Shown one piece after another: positions 27,045-37,138 of a stretch of 64,000 bases of DNA (position 1 is its first letter; the number at the start of each line of letters is the position of its first letter). This stretch comes from Acholoe squamosa (lineage: Eukaryota > Annelida > Polychaeta > Phyllodocida > Polynoidae). The notes beneath the pieces are model-generated. The model worked only from the letters and a program-made list of their open reading frames with translations. It was not told the origin of the DNA and ran no database searches. The stretch spans positions 4,712,001-4,776,000 of the forward strand of contig OX439050.1 in the NCBI GenBank assembly GCA_949317995.1, read 5' to 3'. A program made the position numbers and the translations under genes.

Positions 27045-27915
27045 TGCCAGTACTTAGTCATTATATAACAACACTTAGTCCATATATGTCAGTAATTACT
27101 CAAAATCTGTCAGATATTAGTCAATATATATCGGTAATTACTCACAATTTGTCAGCAAATAGTCAATATATATCAATATTGACTAATATCTGACTAATTG
27201 TGAGTAGTTACTGACATATGTAGACTAATTACTAACATATATTGACTAAATACTGATAAAATGTAAGTAACTACTACCATGCATGACTAATTGCTGACAA
27301 ATAGTGAATAATTACTAACATATACTAACTAATTGCTGACAAATAGTCCATAGATACTGACATATTTTTACAAATACCAGTCAAGGCAGGATGCACAATT
27401 GAATCAATGGCTATTTCTCTGTTATATATTGACTATTTGCTGACAAATTGTGAGTAAATACTGACATGTACTGATAACTGCTGTTTTAGAGTGACTAAGT
27501 ACTGAGTGAGTGAGTAATAGATGTTTAACGCCATTTCGACAGCTAAGGTCATATTCATGGCGAGAACGACATTACACAATTTCACAGAGGAATGTGTCAG
27601 TGCCCGCGCATATGTGCACCACACACATCCTGAGGGAGTGGGAAAGATGAGAAGTAGACCCTTTTAAGTGGGCTAGGGAAGCCCACTAAGTACTGACATA
27701 TATTGACTAATTGCTGACAAATTGTGAGTAAATACTGATATATATGTTATAGAGTGACTAAGTACTGACATATATAGTGATTAATTACTGACAAATAGTG
27801 AGTAATAACTAATATATATTGACTAATTGCTGATAAATGGCGAGTATTTACTGACATATATTGACTAATATCTGACAAATTGTGAGTAGTTACTGACATA
27901 GGTAGACTAAGTGTT
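27045..27915. repeat. 42-bp satellite, array 2, with an inverted segment
   Basis: Units are the same as in array 1. The first part (27045-27175) is in the opposite orientation to the rest, so the junction near 27172 is a head-to-head inversion. The segment 27250-27435 is a near copy of 24530-24725, including the unique spacer CAGGATGCACAATTGAATCA. The inverted part matches 24231-24310. The array is split by a retroposon at 27504-27684. Confidence 0.85.
27504..27684 (-). mobile_element. (ACTC)n-tailed retroposon, copy 2
   Basis: Same unit as 21300-21479, inserted into the 42-bp satellite with a 10-bp duplication ACTAAGTACT (27494-27503 and 27685-27694). Confidence 0.85.
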
Positions 27916-27974
27916 GTTATGAAATTAGGCGAAAGAAAATTTTGGACTGGGATAAACTTTTGTCAAAACCCCGA

Positions 27975-28054
27975 ATAGATGGTCGATTTATGGCAGTTTA
28001 CCCAGCTGTACGCAGCACTGGGCTGTGGTAAACTGACATAAATCGCCCATCTAT
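27975..28054. other. Long hairpin, 28-bp arms
   Basis: Arm 27975-28002 pairs with 28027-28054 over 28 positions with two mismatches, around a 24-base loop. The total of 80 nt is in the size range of a microRNA precursor, but a short foldback transposon is equally possible. A separate 11-bp palindrome with a 2-bp centre (TGGAACAGGCT) lies at 28167-28190. Confidence 0.5.
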
Positions 28055-28194
28055 CAGCAGTTAGTCAGTGCTATTAGTGCTATTTACTGATACAATAGCA
28101 CAGGTCGACTCATGGGAAGTTGGACTGTCCGATTCCGTGTGCAATCGACGTCCCATGTGACTGCAATGGAACAGGCTAGAGCCTGTTCCAATAA

Positions 28195-29238
28195 ATGCAG
28201 CCCTGGCAAATAACCCCCCAGGACTGCATCGTGCCAAAGCTCCTGGAGTGCATCAAATATGCATCACCCCATAGAGCATGATTCACCATTGAAGTCCTGG
28301 TGAGAAGACTCACCTGCACTTCATTGGTGCATCAGCCATTGGGCATCATGCATTAGCGCTTTTGTACTGCAATGGCACATCTAAGCGCCGAGGTCTCAAA
28401 TAAGTGCCTCACTGGAATAAGCACAGGGGTATATGAAATAAGCACCTGTCTCGAATAAACACCTCGGGTATATTATCTCGCGACCTGCCTCTATGTTGGG
28501 GACATCACAGAGGCAGGCCATGTCTAAGAAGTTACCAGTCAATCATCCCCTGTTTTAACCCTTACTCACAAGAGGGCACCCTAACACCCCAATGGTCAAC
28601 CTGTCTCTCCTATACAGATGTTTGGATATAGTCGGTGATTGGAGAATAGAAATACTCCCATCTAGTGGAGTTCAAAAGTACTTCTCCCCATGATCTGGGG
28701 AGAATGTCATCAGACATGGCCAGCGGGTATCTAGTCCTTAAATACCTGCGGGGACCAGCATATCGGGTATACAGGGGTATTGAAAACAATTGTAAGCACT
28801 AGAAACAAATAAGCGGCAGCCCGGGGTACAGAGTTATCGAAAGCAATGAGGTGTTTTGAGGTGGCTGGTGGGGATAGACTGAAAGTAATTAGATTTTCGC
28901 CATATTCTCACCACAGTTCCAAAATGATATGTACTTTTCATATATACAAAGAAAATATGGGGGTCCCATGCATAATTTTGAGATACAGAGTCTTCAACCT
29001 TATATAGGATTATATAGCTATTTGTTACGTAAATCCCCAAATTGATATCCAAAAGTAATTAGATTTTCTTATAACCTCTTGAGCACTTCGATTATAAGAA
29101 TATCTTTGCATTAAATGTATTACTGACCTATGGTTAAGGCCATATTTCATGTTTTGGGGCATCAAAAAAAAAATAGATGCTTTTAACATATGGGGAGGGG
29201 GCAGCTAACTGGATACCTAGACAGGGCTCATAAGCACA
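28195..29238. other. Intergenic with MITE and TAAGCGC remnants
   Basis: ATGATGCA-type foldback remnants lie at 28200-28370. TAAGCGCCGAGGTCTCAAATA and related decayed units lie at 28380-28480. I see no gene. Confidence 0.45.
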
Positions 29239-29309
29239 GACATCATGGCGCAGTGGTAGCAGGTTTGACTATCCATCAGAAGATGGTGGGTTCGATTCCT
29301 GCTGAGGGC
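29239..29309 (+). other. tRNA-like sequence (pseudogene or SINE head)
   Basis: Box A TGGCGCAGTGG (29246-29256) and box B GGTTCGATTCC (29289-29299) are intact. A 5-bp anticodon stem TTTGA/TCAGA with the 7-base loop CTATCCA gives anticodon ATC with T33 in place. The T arm GTGGG/CCTGC folds, but the D arm and two acceptor pairs are broken. I therefore call it a SINE head or tRNA pseudogene and not a working tRNA. Confidence 0.6.
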
Positions 29310-30802
29310 AACATTAGAGCACTTTTTCAATCATACAGGGATTGTAATGAAAGAAACAGAAGAAAGTGGTTGCCTGATGAAGGTTAGAGCTCCAGAGTTG
29401 GAGGAGAATGTCTTCACCAACACGATTATGCTCCTGATACTGTGCTAAGACTGGCCTGATTTAGTAATAAAGTAGCAATTTATTGAAGATAGATGAGCCC
29501 CCTACTGTATTCTGGAGGAACTACATCTAGATGTGCGCAGAAAGCTGCCCAGTAGTCACGATTTCAAAGGCCGCCTGCCACCTTAACAGGCAACAACGGT
29601 AACCCATACAGGGTTAACACAATACGTAGAACAAAGAGCCCAGCTATGTACCACATTCAGGGTAACGAGAGATGGACGTATTTATGGTCATGGAGGGAGG
29701 GTCACTGTCATACTCTGCACTCTTTGATATCCGCACACAACGGGGAGGGTTGGTCGGGGAGGGTTGGTGGGGGGGGGGGCAGTCAGAGGGGGAGGCGGGG
29801 AGATAATGGAAGGAAGGGAACAAGGAGAAAAGGGGATGGGGGGGGAATACAGGGAGTTAAGGAAACATCCGTACTGTTTACAGTGCCACCCTCTCCTGGA
29901 GTACGTCACTGTCTTGGTGCCGGCCATGGCGTAAATCTGTACTTATATTATTGCGCTAGTGGTGTGGCTGAGTTGTTAGGCTTGTAACCTGTTGCAAAAT
30001 ATAGTCCTCTGGAATTTCACCTTTAGCTTCTTGTAAATTATACATATGGCATGTTTTTATTTAGAAGTTTGCCCTCTGAACAAATCTTAACTGTTTTAAC
30101 TTTGAATAACTAGGAAATGATATGAAATGATTATAAAATGCTAACACTGTCAGTTGCTGCTCTCCCGACCTCCTCGCCGATAGAAATCCATTGTTATGGT
30201 TTGAGTTTAGGCATTTGGAGAGAATTTAAGCACCATTGAGCTTTACGAGGCTTTTAGTCTTAGCTTTCTGTAGACATTTGTAAAATATCATAACCTATTT
30301 TTGCATAGACTGTCATAGATTTAGCCTCAAAGTTTTAATACTCTACAAGTAGTACCACATCATTGTGGCCATGACAGGTTGACATACTTCTTTTTCATTG
30401 GTCCGTTTACACTTCCCAGAGGGCCACGGTGTCAGAGACGCATTCAACGTAATGTGGTGCTGAGGTTAGAGTGGGAAACATCTAAAGGAAGGTGGGGCGG
30501 GGGAAAAAAGAGGGGGGAAGGAAAAAGAGGGACGGACGGGGAAGAAAGAGAGGGAGGGGAAGGAAAAAGAGGGACAGACGGAGGCAAGCAGGGCTCCTTT
30601 TGAAGATAGGCTTAACTGATTGACAGGGTCACCGACATGGGCCTCTGAAAATGACAAGAAGAAATGAGATGAAAATCCCAAATTCTCTATGGAAAATAGC
30701 AAAAAATAGGAACATTTTGATAAAAAAAAAAATTAAATGGGAACATATAAGTAAAACTGCTGATATGAAATAAGAAAGAGTATGATGTCTGCAATGTGTT
30801 AC
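29310..30802. other. Intergenic; G-rich tracts
   Basis: No gene is supported. Purine-rich G tracts lie at 29740-29870. A ~39-bp duplicated purine block (AGGGACGGACGGGGAAGAA type) lies at 30484-30597, and its one-sided base composition makes the short open frames there untrustworthy. Confidence 0.45.
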
Positions 30803-31764
30803 AGGCCTATATATAAGTACAATGTGTGAGTCAGTGTGGGGGACGTACCCATGGCTGCACACAGTGTACAATGTGTAAGAGGCCTATATATAAGTACAAT
30901 GTGTGAGTCAGTGTGGGGGACGTACGTACCCATGGCTGCACACAGTGTACAATGTGTAAGAGGCCTATATATAAGTACAATGTGTGAGTCAGTGTGGGGG
31001 ACGTACCCATGGCTGCACCCAGTGTACAATCTGTTAGAGGCCTATATATAAGTACAATGTGTGAGTCAGTGTGGGGGACGTACCCATGGCTGCACTCAGT
31101 GTACAATGTGTTAGAGGCCTATATATAAGTACAATGTGTGAGTCAGTGTGGGGGTCGTACCCATGGCTGCACTCAGTGTACAATGTGTTAGAGGCCTATA
31201 TATAAGTACAATGTGTGAGTCAGTGTGGGGGACGGACATACCCATGGCTGCACTCAGTGTACAATGTGTTAGAGGCCTATATATAAGTACAATGTGTGAG
31301 TCAGTGTGGGGGATGTACCCATGGCTGCACCCAGTGTACAATGTGTAAGAGGCCGATATAAGTACAATGTGTGAGTCAGTGTGGGGGTCGTACCCATGGC
31401 TGCACCCAGTGTACAATGTGTTAGAGGCCTATATATAAGTACAATGTGTGAGTCAGTGTGGGGGACGTACCCATGGCTGCACTCAGTGTACAATCTGTTA
31501 GAGGCCTATATAAGTACAATGTGTGAGTCAGTGTGGGGGACATACGTACCCATGGCTGCACCCAGTGTACAATGTGTTAGAGGCCTATATATAAGTACAA
31601 TGTGTGAGTCAGTGTGGGGGACGTACCCATGGCTGCACCCAGTGTACAATCTGTTAGAGGCCTATATAGAAGTTCAATGTGTGAGTCAGTGTGGGGGACG
31701 TACCCATGGCTGCACCTAGTGTACAATGTGTTAGAGGCCTATAGAAGTTCAATGTGTGAGTCAG
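30803..31764. repeat. 77-bp minisatellite, about 12 units
   Basis: The unit begins AGGCCTATATATAAGTACAA and includes GTGAGTCAGTGTGGGGG and ACGTACCCATGGCTGCAC. Some units carry an extra ACGT (81 bp). Late units degrade (TATATAGAAGTTC). It is cut at its right end by the inverted-repeat element at 31765. Confidence 0.95.
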
Positions 31765-32026
31765 TCGAGGCGTTCGGAGTACGGCCGAGGGATCAATGCT
31801 AGTTTGTAAGGCCATCTCCTATTGGTCCTACCCATGTGGGTCAAGGTTGATCCCTGAGTCAACTTACTACCCTCCCAAGCATAGTTAGGGACTGGTACCT
31901 AGCCAGACCTGGCTGGGGGGGAAGGGGGTGGAGGGAACAAGCTAAGGTGGTGTAGTTAGCGTTCGAGGTCACCCCTACCCATAATGCACTGGATCTAGTC
32001 AGAAAACTGTACACCGAACGCCTCGA
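31765..32026. mobile_element. 262-bp element with 13-bp perfect inverted ends
   Basis: TCGAGGCGTTCGG (31765-31777) and CCGAACGCCTCGA (32014-32026) are perfect terminal inverted repeats. There is no coding capacity, and no target duplication is evident. It lies at the edge of the 77-bp array. Confidence 0.6.
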
Positions 32027-32223
32027 GTGTAGGTATGCGTGTGGCAGTATAGCGGGTACAGCTCGTGTTGCTTCCCTGTGGGGGATGTACACGTGCCACA
32101 CGCTAACGCCATTTTAGTATTTCACAGGTAGTCTGAGTAGGGGGAGAGGAAGGTTAGGGGGTGTGGGGGCATGAGGGGGGAGGGGGGGGCTAGTTTGTCC
32201 TCATGTCAACATAGCTCTGTCTA
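32027..32223. other. Intergenic, G-rich
   Basis: A G-run region lies at 32140-32190. I see no gene. Confidence 0.4.
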
Positions 32224-32732
32224 AAGCGGGTATTCCACCCAAGCCAATTGACAGAAATTGGCCTGATTTCAGCCCTATTTTAAATAATTAGCAGGTATTC
32301 CACTGCTGTCGGTCTGCCGAATTTTTGCTTATCCGACCGATTTTTTTCTATACTTTTGCATAATCAAAAATAATCGGATTAGTAAATATTCAGCTGACAG
32401 ACGGGAGTGGATTACCCGATTGAAGGACTGGTTCTACAGCATCAGTCGAGTCCATTTTTTGTTAATCCGACTGATTTTTATAGAGCAAATATATGGAAAA
32501 AAATCTTTGGATTAGAAGAAAATGCACCCGACTGACACTGTGGAACCAGCACTTTAATTGGAATTGAGAGAAATAATGGATGAAATTTCAGATTTTTTTA
32601 TGGTGGATTCCCAATGCATTTTACCATGATGTGAGGAAATTTTTTTTTTATTCAATTTGATTTGAAGGTTGTGGAAATGCATCTGGAAGATTAAAAATCT
32701 GGAATAAATTCACCTTAGTGAAATACCCGCTT
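32224..32732. mobile_element. ~509-bp MITE with AAGCGGGTATTCCAC ends
   Basis: AAGCGGGTATTCCAC at 32224 and its inverse GTGAAATACCCGCTT ending at 32732 match at 14 of 15 positions. Internal AATCGGATTA/TAATCCGA-type motifs recur in both orientations. There is no protein capacity. Confidence 0.6.
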
Positions 32733-32735
32733 ACT

Positions 32736-32905
32736 TTAACCCTTTAAGGACTGCTGATGCATTGGTGCATCATGACGAATAGTCGGCATGATGCACCAAT
32801 AGAGTGCTGGAAGGTCTGCTCCTCATTGGTGCATCATGCCGACCCTCCAGGAGTGTATTAACCCTCTAGGGTCAGGGTGATGTAAGCAATGCGCCAGGGC
32901 TGCAT
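32736..32905. mobile_element. TTAA-type foldback MITE, 3' decayed
   Basis: It starts TTTAACCCTTTAAGGACTGC and carries GTCGGCATGATGCACCAAT, its inverted partner ATTGGTGCATCATGCCGACC, and the GGAGTGTATTAACCCT block. Confidence 0.7.
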
Positions 32906-32954
32906 TCATCCCCCACTATCTAACGTCTTCAAAATAAAGAGTCTGTGCATGGCG

Positions 32955-33102
32955 ATTTAGAGGCGCCCCCCCCCCTTTTCCCCAGTACTTACGAGTTTAA
33001 CTACATATTTTGGGCCCCAAAATTTGTCCAAAAATAGGGAGTGTGCCCCCTCTTTTTAGGTCACGCCCCCTCCTTTTCCAAATCCTGGATCCGCCACTGT
33101 GC
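32955..33102. mobile_element. hAT-like MITE fragment (CAGTGGCGGATCC family)
   Basis: It ends AAATCCTGGATCCGCCACTG, the inverted form of CAGTGGCGGATCCAGGATTT. Relatives lie at about 21590-21640, 38164-38511, 39102-39291, 40094-40256, 52590-52623, 54815-54986 and 56372-56519. CAGTGGCG-type ends and 8-bp duplications are typical of hAT elements (known). Confidence 0.55.
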
Positions 33103-33423
33103 CAGGACTGATAAAAAAATGAATATGACAGGTTTTGACTGTTCAATCAAAAGACCCTAGCGATTCTATAAGATTTAACGTGTGATATAATTATATCACA
33201 TATGGCCCAGGGTCTACTACCCCCACCAATATAAAAATTGGGCGTTGTGCATTGAAGCACAGAAGGCTCAGGGTAGGTACCATAAAACCCTCTATCAACC
33301 CTGTAGGGTCACAGGAATCAGCACTTGCGAAATATTGACTAATTACTTACAAATAGAGACTATTATCTATACATGTACTGACACCAGTCTGGCATAATCT
33401 TCTCTTACTAAACCCCTTGGACC

Positions 33424-33575
33424 GCTGGCCCCTGGTGTGCTGGCCCCCCAGACACCTGGCCCCCGGACACCTGGCCCCTCGACACTTGGCCCCCGGACAC
33501 CTGCCCCCCTGGAGACCTAGCCCCTGGACACCTGGCCTCCTGGAAACCTGGCCCCCTGGACACCTAGCCCCCACA
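33424..33575. repeat. 15-bp C-rich minisatellite, about 10 units
   Basis: The unit is GGACACCTGGCCCCC with variants. The long minus-strand frame that runs through it (33817-33347) is real coding sequence, if at all, only before 33658. Confidence 0.85.
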
Positions 33576-33657
33576 GAAAACTTTATCCTTAGCATGCTTA
33601 GTTTATCGCTCAGTCCCCAATGTGTTATGTTTATAGCTTGGACACTGTAAACATTAC

Positions 33658-33817
33658 CTGCTGAAAAAAAGTGTTTCACTTGGTGATTACCCATAGGACT
33701 CCATGTGCTAATTTCATCGCCAAAATCTATCTGACCCATAGACCCAATGGGTAAAGAACTTGTAGTCAGTATAGCTCCCAAAAGTACAGCAGCTTTTTTC
33801 GTAGAGAAAGACCTCAC
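33658..33817 (-). CDS. Candidate host exon, unknown gene
   Basis: On the minus strand about 53 codons of varied composition (AAVLLGAILTTSSLPIGSMG and IDFGDEISTW) end at a good donor (CAGCAG|GTAATG). The frame has an in-frame stop right before 33817 and no ATG at its start, so it would need a 3' splice site near 33817, where a GAG|G lies. The hydrophobic segment could be a membrane helix or signal sequence. I do not recognise the protein. Confidence 0.25.
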
Positions 33818-34136
33818 TCACCATAAAGGACAAAATGTTGTCTGATAGATGAGATTTAAAACTTTCCGTTGGCTTTTGAAAAATGTGTAAACTAACAGTA
33901 TATCACTGAATGATTACACCCTAAAGTTGGTGATTATAAATTTGTGGATCTGACTGAAAACCCGGCTCCAATAGCCCAGGGGATACCATGGGCGAATTAT
34001 GTGTGTGTTGTTTACTTTGTGCTCATAAAGCCAAGTAAAGTTTTGAGTGTTCCGTGTAGCACTGTTAGATATATGATATGCATAAAGGGATACTGCATTC
34101 TATGGCGCCAACATAACGGTTTACAACTGGTATAAC

Positions 34137-34278
34137 CCTTATACTGCCGCATGGCCCACTGATGCATCATGCCGACCAGCGGGCATGATGCATTCACGGC
34201 ATGATGCATTCACATAATGCCCACTAGTCTCGTCTTGATGCACATTTATCATGCCCATTGGTCATCATGATCTATAGA
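34137..34278. mobile_element. TTAA-type foldback MITE fragment
   Basis: It contains TGATGCATCATGCCGACC, its inverse, and TGCCCATTGGTCATCATGAT. A related copy at 34446-34620 ends GCGGCCCTTAAAGGGTTAA. Confidence 0.65.
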
Positions 34279-34445
34279 TTGAGTGAGTATTAGATGTTTA
34301 GCGCCATTTTGATGGCTAAGGTCATATTCTTAATGAGAAAACTACAATACACGATTTCACAGATGGATGTGTGGGCACCCACACATATGTGCAGTACCTC
34401 AAAGAGAGGGCAGAAAAGATGAGATTTGGACCGTTTAAAAGCCAA
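34279..34445 (-). mobile_element. (ACTC)n-tailed retroposon, old copy
   Basis: It follows the same order of blocks (GAGTGAGTATTAGATGTTTAG, GCTAAGGTCATATTC, CACATATGTGCA) but is clearly more diverged than the other five. No target duplication was found. Confidence 0.65.
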
Positions 34446-34507
34446 TGGGTGCATGGAAGAAGCCCCTGGCTGCATTAATCCATCATAATGGACATGATGT
34501 GGAGGGT

Positions 34508-34573
34508 CGTCATGATGCACCAATGAAGTGCTGGCGAGCAGACTCGTCAGCACTTCATTGGTGCATCATGACG
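34508..34573. other. MITE internal hairpin, 31-bp arms
   Basis: Arms 34508-34538 and 34543-34573 pair with a single mismatch around a 4-base loop. The arm carries CATGATGCACCAATGAAGTG. This is the best-preserved hairpin of the TTAA MITE family. Confidence 0.75.
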
Positions 34574-34850
34574 ACCATTGGGCATGATGCATCAATGCAT
34601 CAGCGGCCCTTAAAGGGTTAATGCATTGCCATCTTTTAAAGGGTTAATCTAATATTTAATGGGCTATAACTACTAAAACCTGTCTCATACCCCAACAGCT
34701 ACACGCCAACATTGTCCCATGACCTATAGGGGTGATGCCCCTACATCTATCATACACTTTGAAGTTGAATATGAAATCTGACTTGTGTCATAAAAGATAG
34801 AGATATCTACGTGCATCCTGAGGGAGAATACGCTATTACTCACATTAGTA

Positions 34851-35220
34851 GCCCTGTAAGGGCCATTAATGCAGGAGTGCGCCATGCCCATTGGTCGTCA
34901 TGATGCACCAATGAAGTGCTCTGAGCAGTCTAGCCAGCATTTCATTGGTGCATCATGACGGCCAATGGGCATGATGCATTAATGCATCAGCAGTCCTTAA
35001 AGGGTAAAAAGTGTTTATTCAAGAGGCTACTCTGAAGGATCAGAAAATGCCCCCCGCCCCCTTCCCCAATTCGACGCACTTCACTTCATTGGAGCATCCT
35101 GCCGACCCTCTGGGAGTGTATCAACCCTGTAGGATCAGCGTGATACATGATTACAGGCCTGGTGACTAACTCAGACGGGCCGCATTCATGTATCATGACA
35201 TAGCACCTTACAGGGTTAAA
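34851..35220. mobile_element. Two more TTAA-type foldback MITE pieces
   Basis: 34851-35007 runs from GGGCCATTAATGCAGGAGTG to GCAGTCCTTAAAGGGTAA. 35085-35220 holds the middle blocks (GGAGTGTATCAACCCTGTAG). The second is open-ended. Confidence 0.6.
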
Positions 35221-35394
35221 ACTTTGACTTGAAATACTATTCATTATGGCCTTAGGAAGCAGACGGCATTTAGAAATTAGAATCAGAGACAAAGAGCTGA
35301 TCTTGGCTGTGATTGGCTGATATTGGCGCCATCATGACAGGAAGTCTGGCTGTAAGAACAAAGGGCTTATCTTGTCTGTGATTGGCTGTAACTG
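35221..35394. other. CCAAT/E2F-like sites, no gene
   Basis: Inverted CCAAT boxes (GATTGGC) at about 35310 and 35382 and TTGGCGCC near 35325 are seen. They may be fortuitous. Confidence 0.25.
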
Positions 35395-36423
35395 CTGATG
35401 CCCACCTAGGGGCGGGTGTACACATTACTCCAAGTAAAGGGTTTTATAAAATGCCGCCTAGGGGTGGGTGTACACATTACTCCAAGTAAAGGGTTTTATA
35501 AACTGCCACCTAGGGGCGGGTGTACACATTACTTCATGTAAAGGGTTTTATAAACTGCCGCCTAGGGGCAGGTGTACACATTACTCCATGTAAAGGGTTT
35601 TATAAACTGCCACCTAGGGGCAGGTGTACACATTACTTCATGTAAAGGGTTACGTCTTTTGGGGAGAAGCGCTAACGTGGCGCCAATTTCGCTTGTAAAA
35701 TATGAGCAGTAAACTTTCGCATATTCACCGGTACCAGGGACACACTTCCGATCATACCGTTTCTCCCCGAAAGGGTTCACGCATGTAAAGGGTTTTATAA
35801 ACTGCCACCTAGGGGCGGGTGTACACATTACTCCATGTAAAGGGTTTTATAAACTGCCACCTAGGGGTGGGTGTACACATTACTTCATGTAAAGGGTTTT
35901 ATAAACTGCCACCTAGGGGTGGGTGTACACATTACTTCATGTAAAGGGTTTTATAAACTGCAGCCCAGGGGCGGGTGTACACATTACTCCAAGTAAAGGG
36001 TTTTATAAACTGCCGCCTAGGGGCAGGTGTACACATTACTCCATGTAAAGGGTTTTATAAACTGCCACCTAGGGGCGGGTGTACACATTACTCCAAGTAA
36101 AGGGTTTTATAAACTGCCACCTAGGGGCGGGTGTACACATTACTCCATGTAAAGGGTTTTATAAACTGCCACCTAGGGGTGGGTGTACACATTACTCCAA
36201 GTAAAGGGTTTTATAAACTGCCGCCTAGGGGCGGGTGTACACATTACTCCAAGTAAAGGGTTTTATAAACTGCCGCCTAGGGGCAGGTGTACACATTACT
36301 CCATGTAAAGGGTTTTATAAACTGCCACCTAGGGGCGGGTGTACACATTACTCCAAGTAAAGGGTTTTATAAACTGCCGCCTAGGGGCAGGTGTACACAT
36401 TACTCCATGTAAAGGGTTTTATA
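35395..36423. repeat. 52-bp minisatellite, about 17 units
   Basis: The unit includes GCCGCCTAGGGGCGGGTGTA, CACATTACTCCAAGTAAAGG and GTTTTATAAACT. It is interrupted by a small inverted-repeat insertion at 35656-35773. Confidence 0.95.
35656..35773. mobile_element. 118-bp MITE inside the 52-bp array
   Basis: CTTTTGGGGAGAA and TTCTCCCCGAAAG are inverted ends with one mismatch. The AAAGGGTT sequence of the array appears on both sides, consistent with insertion into a unit. Confidence 0.65.
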
Positions 36424-36666
36424 TTAACCCATTAAGGGCCGCTGATGCAGTCATGCAGCATGCCCATTGGTCAGGATGAATGCAGCCCTGGCGAGTAACT
36501 CGCCATGGCTGCATTCATGCACCATGCCGACCCTTCAGGATTAATACAAACTCCTGGAGGGTTGGCATGATGCACCAATGAAGTCTGCTCACCTGCATTT
36601 CATTGGTGCATCATGAGGACAAATGGGCATGATGCACTCCTGCATTAGTGGCCTTTAATGGGTTAA
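36424..36666. mobile_element. Complete TTAA-CCC foldback MITE (reference copy)
   Basis: TTAA at 36424-36427 and 36663-36666 flank inverted ends CCCATTAAGGGCC / GGCCTTTAATGGG. Inside are nested hairpin arms (CATGATGCACCAATGAAG; GAATGCAGCCCTGGCGAGTA and its inverse). TTAA target use and CCC/GGG termini are hallmarks of piggyBac-type elements (known), so I infer a piggyBac-mobilised MITE. Confidence 0.8.
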
Positions 36667-36689
36667 GGATAGGAGTCCAGTTTGGTTTG

Positions 36690-37138
36690 AACATGTAAGG
36701 CTCAATGATGCAGGAATGCATCATGCCCATTGGTCTTCATGATGCCCCAATGAAGTGCTGGGGAGTCTACTCGCCAGGACTTCATTGGTGCATCATGCCA
36801 ACCCTCTGTGAGTGCATCAACCCTGCAGAGTTGGTACAATGCTGTAATGCAGCACTGGTCAGTTACTCGCCAGTGAGTGAGTGAGTAATAGATGTTTAAC
36901 GCCATTTCGACAGCTAAGGTCATATTCATGGCGAGAACGACATTACACAATTTCACAGAGGAATGTGTCAGTGCCTGCGCATATGTGCACCACACACATC
37001 CTGAGGGGATAGGAAAGATGAGAAGTAGACCCTTATAAGTGGGCTAAGGGAAGCCCAGTTACTCGCCAGAGCTGCATTCATGCATCAATAAAACCAATTG
37101 GCATGATGCATTAAAGCATCAGTGGCGGGTAAATGGTT
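36690..37138. mobile_element. TTAA-type MITE split by a retroposon
   Basis: Left half: AATGATGCAGGAATGCATCA to CAGTTACTCGCCAG. Right half: CAGTTACTCGCCAGAGCTGC to CATCAGTGGCGGGTAAATGG. The retroposon sits exactly in the MITE's ACTCGCCAG loop. Confidence 0.75.
36874..37055 (-). mobile_element. (ACTC)n-tailed retroposon, nested copy
   Basis: Flanked by the 14-bp duplication CAGTTACTCGCCAG (36860-36873 and 37056-37069). Confidence 0.85.

Noticed and set aside
23850-27915. The regularly spaced satellites as CRISPR arrays
   Set aside because: There are no unique spacers of constant length, the units themselves are diverged, and the DNA is eukaryotic.
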